Part shown: one piece after another, positions 1 to 7,009 of the stretch
Layout of the letters: every line of letters begins with the position of its first letter
Position numbering within the stretch: position 1 is the first letter of the stretch
From: Cyanobacteriota bacterium
Lineage (GTDB): Bacteria > Cyanobacteriota > Cyanobacteriia > PCC-6307 > Cyanobiaceae
Reading direction: 5' to 3'
Assembly (NCBI GenBank): GCA_947463165.1
Contig: CANHSW010000034.1
Span: forward strand, 1 to 12,132
DNA length: 12,132 bases
The notes under the pieces: generated by a model
What the model saw: the letters and a program-made list of their open reading frames with translations, nothing else
What the model was told of the DNA's origin: nothing
Database searches by the model: none
Made by a program: the position numbers and the translations under genes

Positions 1-34
1 CAGGCGCCGCTCCCCTGGTGTTGCACGGCGCCTG
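1..34. repeat. perfect 9-bp inverted repeat upstream of the first gene
   Basis: CAGGCGCCG (1-9) and CGGCGCCTG (26-34) are perfect reverse complements separated by 16 bases. The hairpin ends 12 bases before the ATG at 47. No T-tract follows, so it is not a canonical intrinsic terminator. It may be a processing or attenuating hairpin, or simply lie in the 3' end of an upstream gene cut off by the window edge; one frame reads to a TGA at 33-35. Confidence 0.4.
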
Positions 35-46
35 AAGCTGATTACC

Positions 47-832
47 ATGTCGGGTCGCCTAGAGCTCACCTACTTCGGTGCCAACGGTTGGCTGCTGGAG
101 TTTGCCGATGCCACCGCTTGCTTGAGGGTGCTGCTCGATCCCTGGCTGGTGGGTCCGCTGGTTTTCCCGCCGGGGCCCTGGCTGCTGCAGGGCGAGATGC
201 CCAGCTATCAGCCCGTGCCGGAGCGGCTCGATCTGCTGTTGCTCACCCAGGGCCTACCAGACCACGCCCATCCCGCCAGCCTCGATCTACTGCCTCGCCA
301 GTTGCCGGTGTTGGCGGCGAGGGCGGCGGCGCGACTGTGCCGCGATCTGGGTTTTGCCAATGTCACCGCTCTGGGGCCGGGCCAGCGCCAACTCAGCGGT
401 GCCTTGACGATCACGGCCACGGCCGGGGCGCCGGTGCCCCAGCTGCAGAACGGCTATCTGCTGGAGCATCCTCTCGCTGCCATTTATTTAGAGCCCCACG
501 GCTTTTTGCCCCCCGTCAGCCAGCTGCCGCCGCGGCGGCTCGATGCGGTGATCACTCCCGTGATCGACCTGGGCCTGCCCCTGGGGGGTCCCCTGGTGAA
601 GGGTCGCCAGGTTTTGCCAGAGCTGCTGCGGCGCTTCCAGCCCCGGACGGTGCTGGCCAGTTCCGCCGGCGGTGAGGTGGAGTTCAAGGGATTGCTCAGT
701 CCGCTGTTGCGTCAGCGGGGCACGCTGGCCGAGGCGGCCCAGGCGGTTGCCGCCGCTGGTTTGCAGGCTTGCCAGTTGATCGATCCGCAGCCTGGGGTGC
801 CCATATCGCTGCCCCTGGGGGCTCAGTTCTGA
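47..832 (+). CDS. metallo-beta-lactamase-fold protein with degraded metal-binding motif
   Basis: The 261-residue protein looks like a member of the metallo-beta-lactamase (MBL) fold superfamily. It opens with a beta strand (LELTYFGANGWLLEF, residues 5-19) and a DPW segment (31-33) as in UlaG-like MBL proteins. The region LLLLTQGLPDHAHP (63-76) aligns with the canonical T-H-x-H-x-D-H metal motif, but the first two histidines are Gln68 and Leu70; Asp72 and His73 remain. No obvious second-motif histidine follows. There is no signal peptide, so it is probably cytoplasmic. It may bind metal differently or may not be a hydrolase. The substrate is unknown. The ATG at 47 was chosen because the fold begins immediately after it; no strong ribosome site is visible and the frame is open to the window edge. 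It ends 14 bases from the convergent ppsA stop. Confidence 0.75.
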   Translation: MSGRLELTYFGANGWLLEFADATACLRVLLDPWLVGPLVFPPGPWLLQGEMPSYQPVPERLDLLLLTQGLPDHAHPASLDLLPRQLPVLAARAAARLCRDLGFANVTALGPGQRQLSGALTITATAGAPVPQLQNGYLLEHPLAAIYLEPHGFLPPVSQLPPRRLDAVITPVIDLGLPLGGPLVKGRQVLPELLRRFQPRTVLASSAGGEVEFKGLLSPLLRQRGTLAEAAQAVAAAGLQACQLIDPQPGVPISLPLGAQF

Positions 833-846
833 GAGCTGCTGGCTGC

Positions 847-3468
847 CTACTGCCGCTCCAGTTCAGCCACCAGCAGCCGGGTTTCGATGAGCGCATCTGG
901 GTTGAGGCTGATCGAGTCGATGCCCTGTTCCACCAGAAAGCGCAGCATCAGTGGGTCATCGCTGGCGGCCTGGCCGCAGATGCCGATCTTGCGGCCACAG
1001 CGCTTGGCCGTTTGGATGGCCATGCGGATCAGCTCCTGCACCGAGGCCTGACGTTCGTCGAATAGATCCGCCACCAGCGCTGAATCCCGATCCAACCCGA
1101 GCGTTAATTGGGTGAGATCGTTGGAGCCAATCGAGAAGCCGTCGAAGCGCTCCGCGAAGGCCTCCGCCTCGATCACATTGCTGGGCAGTTCCACCATCAC
1201 GTATACCTCCAGTCCGTTTTGGCCCCGCACCAGGCCGTGGCGGGCCATTTCTTGCAAAACTTTGTCGCCCTCTGCGGGGGTGCGGCAGAAGGGCACCATC
1301 GGGATCCCATTGGTAAGGCCCATCTGTTCGCGTACCCGCAGCAGGGCCTTGCATTCCAGGTCAAATGCATCGCGAAATTCCGGCGCGTAGTAGCGGCAGG
1401 CGCCCCGCCAGCCCAGCATTGGGTTTTCCTCCCGGGGTTCAAAATCGGCGCCACCGAGCAACTTGGCGTATTCGTTGCTCTTGAAATCGGAGAACCGCAA
1501 AATCACCGGTTTCGGGAAAAAAGCCGCGGCGATACGGCCCATCCCCAGGGCCAAACGATCTAAATAGAAATCTGCTGGCTGCTGGTAGGCGGCCGTGCGG
1601 TCGGCGATGGCTTGGCGTACGGCCGGATCCCGCAGCCGCTGGGGTTGCAGCAGCGCCATGGGATGCACCTGGATGTGGTTGGCGATGATGAATTCCAGCC
1701 GGGCCAGCCCCACCCCATCGCAGGGCAGGGCGGCGAGTTTGAAGGCCTCCGCCGGGTTGCCGATGTTGAGCATGATCCCGGTGCGGCTGGCCGGCAGCGC
1801 TTCGATCGGCAGCTCTTCCAGCCTGTAGGTCAGGTCGCCCCGATAGACGCGCCCCTCATCTCCCTCGGCGCAGCTGGCGGTGATCGTTTCGCCATCAGCG
1901 ATGCGGCTGGTGGCATCGCCCGTGCCGACGATCGCGGTGATACCCATCTCGCGGGCGATGATCGCCGCATGGCAGGTGCGCCCCCCCTGGTTGGTGATCA
2001 CGCCACTGGCGCGCTTGAGAATCGGTTCCCAGTCGGGGTCGGTGCGCTCGGTTACCAGTAGATCGCCGACGCCGAATTGTTCAATCTCGGAGGGATCGGC
2101 CAGGATTTTGGCCCTGCCGCTGCTGACCGCCGAGCCCACCGCCCTGCCCCGGCAGATCACCTCGGCAGCGCCAGGTTCCAGATGCCAGCGGCGCAGCATG
2201 TTGCTGTGGCGGCGCGATTCCACCGTTTCCGGCCGGGCCTGGAGGATGAATAGCTGGCCGCTGATGCCGTCTTTGGCCCACTCGATATCCATGGGCGTTG
2301 GCCGACCCCGCTGCCTGGAGTAGTGGCGCTCAATGGCGCAGCCCCAGCGGGCCAGTTGCAGTACTTCGGCATCGCTGATGGCAAAGCGCCCCTGCTCTGC
2401 GGCGGGCACTGGCACGGTTTTGGTAGTGATAAGGCTATCCCTGGCTTGAGCTAACTCACTGAGCACAGCCTCGCTGACAATCGCCTCGCCGTAGATCGCT
2501 TCGCTGGGAATTTCCTCGCAGGGAACTGTGCTGGGAACTGGGTCGCTGGGCGGCGCATTGCCGATCCCTGCTTCGCTGAGCACCATCTTCACGGCCTTGC
2601 TGCCCAGGCGTTTGCCCACGATCGGGGCATAGCCCTGGTGCAAGGTGGGCTTGAAAATTAGGTATTCGTCTGGGTTCACCGCCCCCTGTACCACTGTTTC
2701 GCCCAGGCCGTAGGCGGCGGTGAGCAGCACCGCATCGCGGAAGCCGCTCTCGGTGTCGATGGTGAACATCACCCCCGAGGCGGCCAGGTCTGAGCGCACC
2801 ATCCGCTGCACGCCAATGGAGAGGGCCACATCGGCGTGATTGAAGCCATGGATCTGCCGATAGGAGATGGCCCGATCGGTGAACAGGGAGCTGTAGCAGC
2901 GACGGCAGGCGGCGATCAAGTGGGCGTCGCCGCTCACATTGAGAAAGGTTTCCTGCTGGCCGGCGAAGCTGGCATCGGGCAGGTCTTCCGCTGTGGCGCT
3001 AGAGCGCACGGCTACCGCTGGGGCCGCCTGGCCGGCCGAGGCCCCCAACTGGTGGTAGGCGGCCAAAATCGCCGCCTCCAGATCCGCCGGCAAGGGGCTG
3101 GCCAGCAGCAGCGCGCGGGCAGCTGCCCCTGCCGCCCGCAGCGCCTCCAGGTTGGTGATGTCCAGATCGCCCAGGAGCTGGTGCAGGCGGTCCCCCAGCT
3201 GGCTGCTGGCGATGAATCGGCGGTAGGCGAAGGCGGTGGTGGCAAATCCCCCGGGAACCCTCACCCCCTCGGCCGTCAGCTCCCGGATCATCTCCCCCAG
3301 GGAGGCGTTTTTGCCGCCCACCTGGGGGATCGCCTCGATACCCACTGCCTGCAGGGGCACCACCAGTGGCGGCGCCTGTAGTTGGGCTTCTAGGGGCGCC
3401 TGCGCTGGCGTTTTTTGGGGGGATCGCAATGGCGGTGCTTCGCGCCCGCTGGCGTCCTGGAGGCCCAT
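847..3468 (-). CDS. ppsA: phosphoenolpyruvate synthase (pyruvate, water dikinase)
   Basis: PpsA converts pyruvate, ATP and water to phosphoenolpyruvate, AMP and phosphate, the gluconeogenic entry step, in the cytoplasm. With the ATG at 3468 the protein is 873 residues. The N-terminal ATP-grasp nucleotide domain shows VGGKNASLGEM (50-60) and AVRSSATAEDLPDASFAGQQ (152-171). The swivelling phosphohistidine domain shows GGRTCHAAIIAREMG with catalytic His500. The C-terminal PEP/pyruvate barrel shows GSNDLTQLTLGLDRD and GICGQA with Cys831. E. coli PpsA has about 792 residues; the excess is an N-terminal extension of about 35 residues and an insertion of about 45 residues containing a pentapeptide repeat. 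The frame stays open to 3600, but residues coded there look non-genic, so I prefer 3468. No clear ribosome site is seen at either start. The gene is convergent with the MBL gene and divergent from the secreted protein at 3631. Confidence 0.95.
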   Translation of the reverse strand: MGLQDASGREAPPLRSPQKTPAQAPLEAQLQAPPLVVPLQAVGIEAIPQVGGKNASLGEMIRELTAEGVRVPGGFATTAFAYRRFIASSQLGDRLHQLLGDLDITNLEALRAAGAAARALLLASPLPADLEAAILAAYHQLGASAGQAAPAVAVRSSATAEDLPDASFAGQQETFLNVSGDAHLIAACRRCYSSLFTDRAISYRQIHGFNHADVALSIGVQRMVRSDLAASGVMFTIDTESGFRDAVLLTAAYGLGETVVQGAVNPDEYLIFKPTLHQGYAPIVGKRLGSKAVKMVLSEAGIGNAPPSDPVPSTVPCEEIPSEAIYGEAIVSEAVLSELAQARDSLITTKTVPVPAAEQGRFAISDAEVLQLARWGCAIERHYSRQRGRPTPMDIEWAKDGISGQLFILQARPETVESRRHSNMLRRWHLEPGAAEVICRGRAVGSAVSSGRAKILADPSEIEQFGVGDLLVTERTDPDWEPILKRASGVITNQGGRTCHAAIIAREMGITAIVGTGDATSRIADGETITASCAEGDEGRVYRGDLTYRLEELPIEALPASRTGIMLNIGNPAEAFKLAALPCDGVGLARLEFIIANHIQVHPMALLQPQRLRDPAVRQAIADRTAAYQQPADFYLDRLALGMGRIAAAFFPKPVILRFSDFKSNEYAKLLGGADFEPREENPMLGWRGACRYYAPEFRDAFDLECKALLRVREQMGLTNGIPMVPFCRTPAEGDKVLQEMARHGLVRGQNGLEVYVMVELPSNVIEAEAFAERFDGFSIGSNDLTQLTLGLDRDSALVADLFDERQASVQELIRMAIQTAKRCGRKIGICGQAASDDPLMLRFLVEQGIDSISLNPDALIETRLLVAELERQ
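2455..2544 (-). repeat. 15-bp degenerate tandem repeat (six pentapeptides) inside ppsA
   Basis: Six in-frame 15-bp units encode DPVPS, TVPCE, EIPSE, AIYGE, AIVSE and AVLSE in order (residues 309-338 of the 873-residue protein). The consensus is x-[IV]-x-[SCG]-E. The array sits between KAVKMVLSEAG and TTKTVPVPAAEQGRF, where ordinary PpsA proteins have only a short loop. It lies between the ATP-grasp domain and the phosphohistidine domain. Units differ at the DNA level, so this is a diverged rather than a freshly expanded repeat. Confidence 0.85.
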
Positions 3469-3630
3469 GGCGACATTGACTGCTGACTTGAATCTGTCCA
3501 GGGCGCGGCGCTGGCAGCGGCTGCTGGGAGATCTCGCCCTGAACCAGGTGCATCCAGCCTGCAATCCGGCGCACTGCTTTGGGGCTGTCATCGATGCCAC
3601 AGTGGTGACTTCGCTCCAATTCCCCTAACT
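3469..3630. other. divergent intergenic region between ppsA and the secreted-protein gene
   Basis: These 162 bases separate the preferred ppsA start (minus strand, 3468) from the GTG start at 3631 on the plus strand. Both promoters would be expected here. I see no convincing -35/-10 pair, operator palindrome or riboswitch. If ppsA instead started at the in-frame ATG at 3600, only 30 bases would remain, which is too little for two ordinary promoters; this supports the internal start. Confidence 0.4.
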
Positions 3631-4068
3631 GTGCTTCGCTCCACCCTGCTCGCCCTGGCTGCCTCGTCGATGGCACTGGTGACCATGCCTGCCGCCCCAG
3701 TGCTGGCCCAGGGAGCCGCCACCAAGCCCGCATCCCAGGAGGAGGTGAACCTCTACAGCACCATGGGAGCTGTATCCGTCTGCGATTTGGCGGTAAGTGA
3801 ACAGGTGCCGATCACCAAGTCTTTGGTGGCAAATAGCAGAATGGTGGCCTATGTGATTGCCAATAGACATGGCTCCGAGATCGCCGGTGTTGGTTCCGGC
3901 AAGCTGGCCAATGAGCAATTGGTGCAGGGTAGCTATATTCAAATTGTGCGCTGGGTTCGTCAGGGTTGCTACGATAAGCTGCCTGCCACCGATAAGGAAG
4001 TGGTTGACAAGGTGATTGCCCAGTTACAGAAAGCCGCCCCAGCTCAGGCCCCCGGCCAGAAGAAGTGA
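3631..4068 (+). CDS. small secreted protein of unknown function
   Basis: I do not recognise a named family for this 145-residue protein. Residues 1-27 form a convincing Sec signal peptide: Arg3, a hydrophobic stretch rich in Leu, Ala, Ser, Met and Val, and a VLA-Q cleavage site near residue 27. The mature part is about 118 residues, with two cysteines (Cys51 in VSVCDLAV, Cys113 in RQGCYDKL) that could form a disulphide in the periplasm or thylakoid lumen. The tail is rich in Ala, Pro, Gln and Lys. The start is a GTG at 3631, chosen because it gives the signal peptide directly; no ribosome site is evident. Codon use is less GC-biased than its neighbours and includes two AGA arginines (AGC AGA ATG and AAT AGA CAT). 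It is transcribed divergently from ppsA. Confidence 0.75.
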   Translation: MLRSTLLALAASSMALVTMPAAPVLAQGAATKPASQEEVNLYSTMGAVSVCDLAVSEQVPITKSLVANSRMVAYVIANRHGSEIAGVGSGKLANEQLVQGSYIQIVRWVRQGCYDKLPATDKEVVDKVIAQLQKAAPAQAPGQKK

Positions 4069-4088
4069 GTTCGGCAGGGTTCGGCAGG
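4069..4088 (+). repeat. 10-bp tandem duplication directly after a stop codon
   Basis: GTTCGGCAGG occurs twice back to back (4069-4078 and 4079-4088), starting at the base after the TGA of the secreted-protein gene. A GC-rich segment containing GGGCCC follows, but no stem with a T-run, so I do not call a terminator. The role, if any, is unknown. Confidence 0.6.
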
Positions 4089-4208
4089 CCCTGGGCCCTT
4101 GGTCCATGGGCAGTGCTGAGCCCTGATTTAATCGGCGGTTCTGGGGGCGGTCTCTGGCCCTTGAATTGCTGCCGCCCCAATAGGTCCAGTGCTACCCAGT
4201 ACCAGTGG

Positions 4209-4346
4209 ATGGCACAACATGGCGAGTGGATTCCCCACTATCAGCGGTTGACCCGGCAATATCAGTTGCTAAACCAACAGCGGTGGTGGCTGACCACCCT
4301 GCAGGGGCAGTTGCTTAGTAAACAGCAGCAGTTGCTAGCCCAGTAA
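4209..4346 (+). CDS. doubtful Gln-rich mini-ORF
   Basis: This possible 45-residue protein starts at ATG 4209 and ends at TAA 4344-4346. It is rich in Gln, Leu and Trp and contains related QLL segments (QLLNQQ, QLLSKQQ, QLLAQ). I know no family for it. The same frame extends upstream to a TTG at 4161 and a GTG at 4065 that overlaps the previous stop as GTGA, which could allow translational coupling. However, residues encoded at 4065-4208 look non-genic (many Gly/Trp, AGG and TTA codons). It could be a real small protein, the tail of a decayed gene or chance. It ends nine bases from the convergent stop at 4356. Confidence 0.35.
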   Translation: MAQHGEWIPHYQRLTRQYQLLNQQRWWLTTLQGQLLSKQQQLLAQ

Positions 4347-4355
4347 TGGTCAGAT

Positions 4356-4637
4356 TTATGGCTGTTGGGATTTTGTTTGGGGGTCTGCAGCTTGAGCTAC
4401 TTGGGGATCTGCAGCTTGAGCTTCAGTTGCATCGCTGGTCATTTGGCTGGTTTTTTGCTGTTCTGGCAGCACCTGGGTAAGCAGGCCGGCACCTAGTAGG
4501 GCGGCCCCCAGGGCCAGGGCCAGGGGGCGGTTGGCGCTGGCGGCCCCGTCACTCCAGGCGGCGGCGGCCAAGAAACAACCCCCCAACAGCAGGCAGGGGA
4601 CTAGCACGATGCCCTTGGCGGTGCGGTTGAGGCTCAT
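4356..4637 (-). CDS. small two-helix membrane protein of unknown function
   Basis: The 93-residue protein has two predicted membrane segments, about residues 9-27 (GIVLVPCLLLGGCFLAAAA) and 37-55 (PLALALGAALLGAGLLTQV), joined by a short polar loop. A hydrophilic C-terminal tail rich in Gln, Ala, Asp and Thr follows. LGGC in the first helix faintly resembles a lipobox, but its position 21 residues in and the second helix make an integral membrane protein more likely. The tail carries a duplicated AQAADPQ. The gene starts 12 bases after the upstream nuclease-fold gene and is probably last in the minus-strand operon. No function can be assigned. Confidence 0.6.
   Translation of the reverse strand: MSLNRTAKGIVLVPCLLLGGCFLAAAAWSDGAASANRPLALALGAALLGAGLLTQVLPEQQKTSQMTSDATEAQAADPQVAQAADPQTKSQQP
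4384..4422 (-). repeat. 24-bp-period direct repeat in the membrane-protein tail
   Basis: TCTGCAGCTTGAGCT is present identically at 4384-4398 and 4408-4422. The 24-bp period equals eight residues and produces AQAADPQV-AQAADPQT in the C-terminal tail of the small membrane protein. The exact 15-bp identity suggests a fairly recent slippage duplication. Confidence 0.85.
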
Positions 4638-4649
4638 CTAGGGGGAGGT

Positions 4650-5045
4650 TCAGCTCGGAGTTGGAGGGGAACCGCAGCCGGGGGCATCGGTTTGATTGCT
4701 GGCCTGGCCGGCAGCGATCAGGCCGCTGGCCAAATCGTTGGCGGAACCTAGTTTTTGCACCCTGGCCAGCAAAATGCCGTCGTGGCTGCCCAGCGGTCTG
4801 AGGTTTACGCGGCTGCGCCTGGGCAGCTCCCGACGCAGCCAGGCCAGGGCCTGCTGCTGTTGTTCTGGGGCAACGCTGAGGCAGGCCAGCTCCACGGTGT
4901 AGCTGCGGTTGCTATCGCCCACCTGCAGCAGGGTGGCCGTACGCACCACCAGCACCTCAGCCGCCGCTGCCGCCCCTGGTGCAAGCCAGATCAGCAGGGT
5001 GAGCAGTCCCGCAAACAGCGGCCCCAGGCGCAAGGCGGTTCCCAT
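4650..5045 (-). CDS. secreted protein with degenerate staphylococcal-nuclease-like fold
   Basis: The 131-residue protein has an N-terminal signal peptide (MGTALRLGPLFAGLLTLLIW, then LAPGAAAAA, cleavage about residue 29). The mature part follows the order of a staphylococcal nuclease (SNase/thermonuclease) domain: VVRTATLLQV, VELACLSVAPE (51-61), an A-x2-x-L helix, SHDGILLARVQKLG (87-100) and DLASGLIAAGQA (104-115). In active SNases these would be V-R-L-A-G-I-D-A-P-E, D-x-x-G-R-x-L-A and N-x-x-L-V-x-x-G-x-A. Here the first catalytic Arg is replaced by Glu52 and the D-x-x-G-R Arg is missing; the Glu of APE (61) is kept. Nuclease activity is therefore unlikely. The frame extends upstream to 5111, but the ATG at 5045 gives the signal peptide and begins five bases after the ilvB stop, pointing to co-transcription with ilvB. 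Confidence 0.65.
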   Translation of the reverse strand: MGTALRLGPLFAGLLTLLIWLAPGAAAAAEVLVVRTATLLQVGDSNRSYTVELACLSVAPEQQQQALAWLRRELPRRSRVNLRPLGSHDGILLARVQKLGSANDLASGLIAAGQASNQTDAPGCGSPPTPS

Positions 5046-5050
5046 GCTGT

Positions 5051-7009
5051 TCAGAGCTTGGCGCCGCAACTGGGGCAGAACAGGTGGGCACTGGCGGTGT
5101 GATTGCCGCAACTGCCGCAGGTGCGGATGGTGTCTATCGCCAGTTCCGGGTGGCTGGGCAGGCCCACCATCTGGGCGTTGCTAGCTCCGGGGGGCACCAT
5201 CGGGTAGCAGTTTTCGTTGCGGCGCACCTTTACATCGATAAAGGCAGGGCCGGGGTGCAGCAGGGCCTCCTGCAGTTGGGAGCGCAGGTTGGCCCGATCG
5301 CTGATGGTGACGCCCCGCACCCCGAAGGCCTCGGCCAAGGCCTGGAAGTTGGGCATGCCGCCGGTCATCTCGGAGGCCGAGTAACGCTCTTCGTAAAAAC
5401 TCTCCTGCCACTGGCGCACCATGCCCTGCCAGCCGTTGTTGAGCACCACAACCTTCACCGGCAGTTTGTATTGACTGAGGGTGCCCAGCTCTTGAATATT
5501 CATCAGGATCGAGGCGTCCCCGGCCACGCAGACCACCTGCTCCTCGGGGAAGGCCACCTGCACACCCAGTGCGGCGGGCATGCCAAAGCCCATGGTGCCG
5601 AGGCCAGCCGAACTGATCCAGTGGCGCGGGCCATTGAGCAGAAATTGGGCTGCCCACATCTGATGCTGGCCCACATCGGTGGTGAAGAAGGCATCGGGCG
5701 CTAGTTCCCTCAGAGCCACCACCACCTCTTGAGGGGCAATCTCCCCCTCAGGCGGTGGCACCACCAGCGGATAATGCTGTTTCCAGCTATTGATTCGCTC
5801 CAGCCAGGCTTCGGTGCGGCCCTGGGAATCCTCGCCGCTGGTGACAGCCAGCAGGGCCTCCAGGGCGGCCTTGACATCGCCCACCACGGCCACGTCTGGC
5901 AGGCGGGTTTTGCCCATTTCGGCGGCATCGATGTCGATGTGGATCACCTGGGCCCTGGGCGCAAAGCCATCGAGACGGCCGGTCACCCGATCGTCAAAGC
6001 GGGCCCCGGCGGCGATCAGCAGATCGCATTCAGTAACGGCAAAGTTGGCATAGGCGGTGCCGTGCATGCCCAGCATGCCCACGGCCAGGGGGTGGCGCTC
6101 ATCAAAAGCTCCCTTACCCATCAAGGTGGTGGTTACGGGCAGGCGGAAGCGTTCCGCCAGCTCCAGCAGCGGCCCATGGGCAGCGCCGCTGATGGCACCG
6201 CCACCCACGTAGAGCAGCGGCCGGCGGGCCTGCCTCAGCAGTTGGGCCGCGGCGTCAATGGCGGCGGCGCTGGGGCTGGGGGGCAGCTGAAAACCGGCTG
6301 GGATGGCGCTGCCGGGTTCCACCGGCAGGTAGTCGAACTGCTCGGTGCCCACATCCTTTGGCACGTCGATCAACACGGGTCCAGGGCGACCGGTGGAGGC
6401 GATCAGGAAGGCTTCGGCCACGATCCTGCCGATGTCCCGGGGGTCGCGCACCACCCAGGAGTGTTTGACGATGGGCAGGGTGATGCCGAAGATATCGGTT
6501 TCCTGGAAGGCATCGGTGCCAATTGAGGCCCGGGGCACCTGGCCTGAAATCACCACCATCGGCACCGAATCCATCTGGGCGGTGGCGATGCCCGTAACCA
6601 GATTGGTGGCGCCAGGGCCGGAGGTGCCGAAGCAGACACCCACCCGCCCGGTGGCCCGGGCATAGGCATCGGCGGCATGGGTGCCGCCCTGCTCATGGCG
6701 CACCAGTATGTGCTTCAGCCAGCCCCGGGCTTCTGCCTTATGCAGTTCGTCGTAGATCGGCAGGATCGCCCCGCCGGGGTAGCCAAAAATGTGGGACACC
6801 CCGTGGCGATGCAGGGCATCCATCAGCGCATAGGCGCCACTGACCCGGATCGGGCCATTACTGGCAGGGGATGCGGCGTTGGCCGGTATCGCCGCTGCGG
6901 CTGAGCTGGCCGCTGCGCTGGCTGTGGCGCTGACAACGGCGGCGGACTTGACCGCAGGAGTGAGGGGCGTGAGCGTCACGGCTGCGATGGGCCAGGTTTG
7001 CCTGACCAC
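5051..7009 (-). CDS. ilvB: acetolactate synthase large (catalytic) subunit with a C-terminal cysteine motif
   Basis: IlvB is the thiamine-diphosphate (ThDP) enzyme that condenses two pyruvates to acetolactate, or pyruvate and 2-oxobutyrate to acetohydroxybutyrate, at the head of valine, leucine and isoleucine synthesis. Visible hallmarks are [14 protein letters not shown] (76-89), RHEQGG with the ThDP-activating Glu106, the central FAD-type domain (RFDDRVTG, 338-345), and the Mg/ThDP motif GDASILMN (497-504) to [12 protein letters not shown] (524-535). After the usual end ([13 protein letters not shown], 599-611) comes an extra tail with Cys631, 634, 645 and 648 in zinc-ribbon spacing. Residues 20-52 are low-complexity Ala/Ser. 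The GTG at 7009 directly follows the TAG of the M23 gene; a GTG at 6979 is an alternative start. Neither has a clear ribosome site. The regulatory subunit is not in the window. Confidence 0.95.
   Translation of the reverse strand: MVRQTWPIAAVTLTPLTPAVKSAAVVSATASAAASSAAAAIPANAASPASNGPIRVSGAYALMDALHRHGVSHIFGYPGGAILPIYDELHKAEARGWLKHILVRHEQGGTHAADAYARATGRVGVCFGTSGPGATNLVTGIATAQMDSVPMVVISGQVPRASIGTDAFQETDIFGITLPIVKHSWVVRDPRDIGRIVAEAFLIASTGRPGPVLIDVPKDVGTEQFDYLPVEPGSAIPAGFQLPPSPSAAAIDAAAQLLRQARRPLLYVGGGAISGAAHGPLLELAERFRLPVTTTLMGKGAFDERHPLAVGMLGMHGTAYANFAVTECDLLIAAGARFDDRVTGRLDGFAPRAQVIHIDIDAAEMGKTRLPDVAVVGDVKAALEALLAVTSGEDSQGRTEAWLERINSWKQHYPLVVPPPEGEIAPQEVVVALRELAPDAFFTTDVGQHQMWAAQFLLNGPRHWISSAGLGTMGFGMPAALGVQVAFPEEQVVCVAGDASILMNIQELGTLSQYKLPVKVVVLNNGWQGMVRQWQESFYEERYSASEMTGGMPNFQALAEAFGVRGVTISDRANLRSQLQEALLHPGPAFIDVKVRRNENCYPMVPPGASNAQMVGLPSHPELAIDTIRTCGSCGNHTASAHLFCPSCGAKL
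5054..5119 (-). other. C-x2-C-x10-C-x2-C zinc-ribbon-like tail of IlvB
   Basis: The last 22 residues of IlvB (631-652) contain CGSC, ten intervening residues, then CPSC and GAKL. Paired CxxC knuckles with Gly after each second Cys are the signature of small zinc ribbons. The segment follows the complete catalytic domain through a linker of about 20 residues, so it is an appended module rather than part of the fold. Confidence 0.7.

Noticed and set aside
1..35. 3' end of an upstream coding sequence ending in TGA at 33-35
   Set aside because: Only 11 codons are available; an open frame that short carries no weight, and it coincides with an inverted repeat.
3469..3600. N-terminal extension of ppsA to the ATG at 3600
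   Set aside because: The 44 added residues are Cys/Arg/Ser-rich without family similarity, and using it would leave only 30 bases for divergent promoters. The ATG at 3468 is preferred, though not proven.
4144..4178. Hairpin GGGGCGG / CCGCCCC as a terminator
   Set aside because: The loop is 21 bases and no T-run follows, so it does not meet the pattern of an intrinsic terminator.
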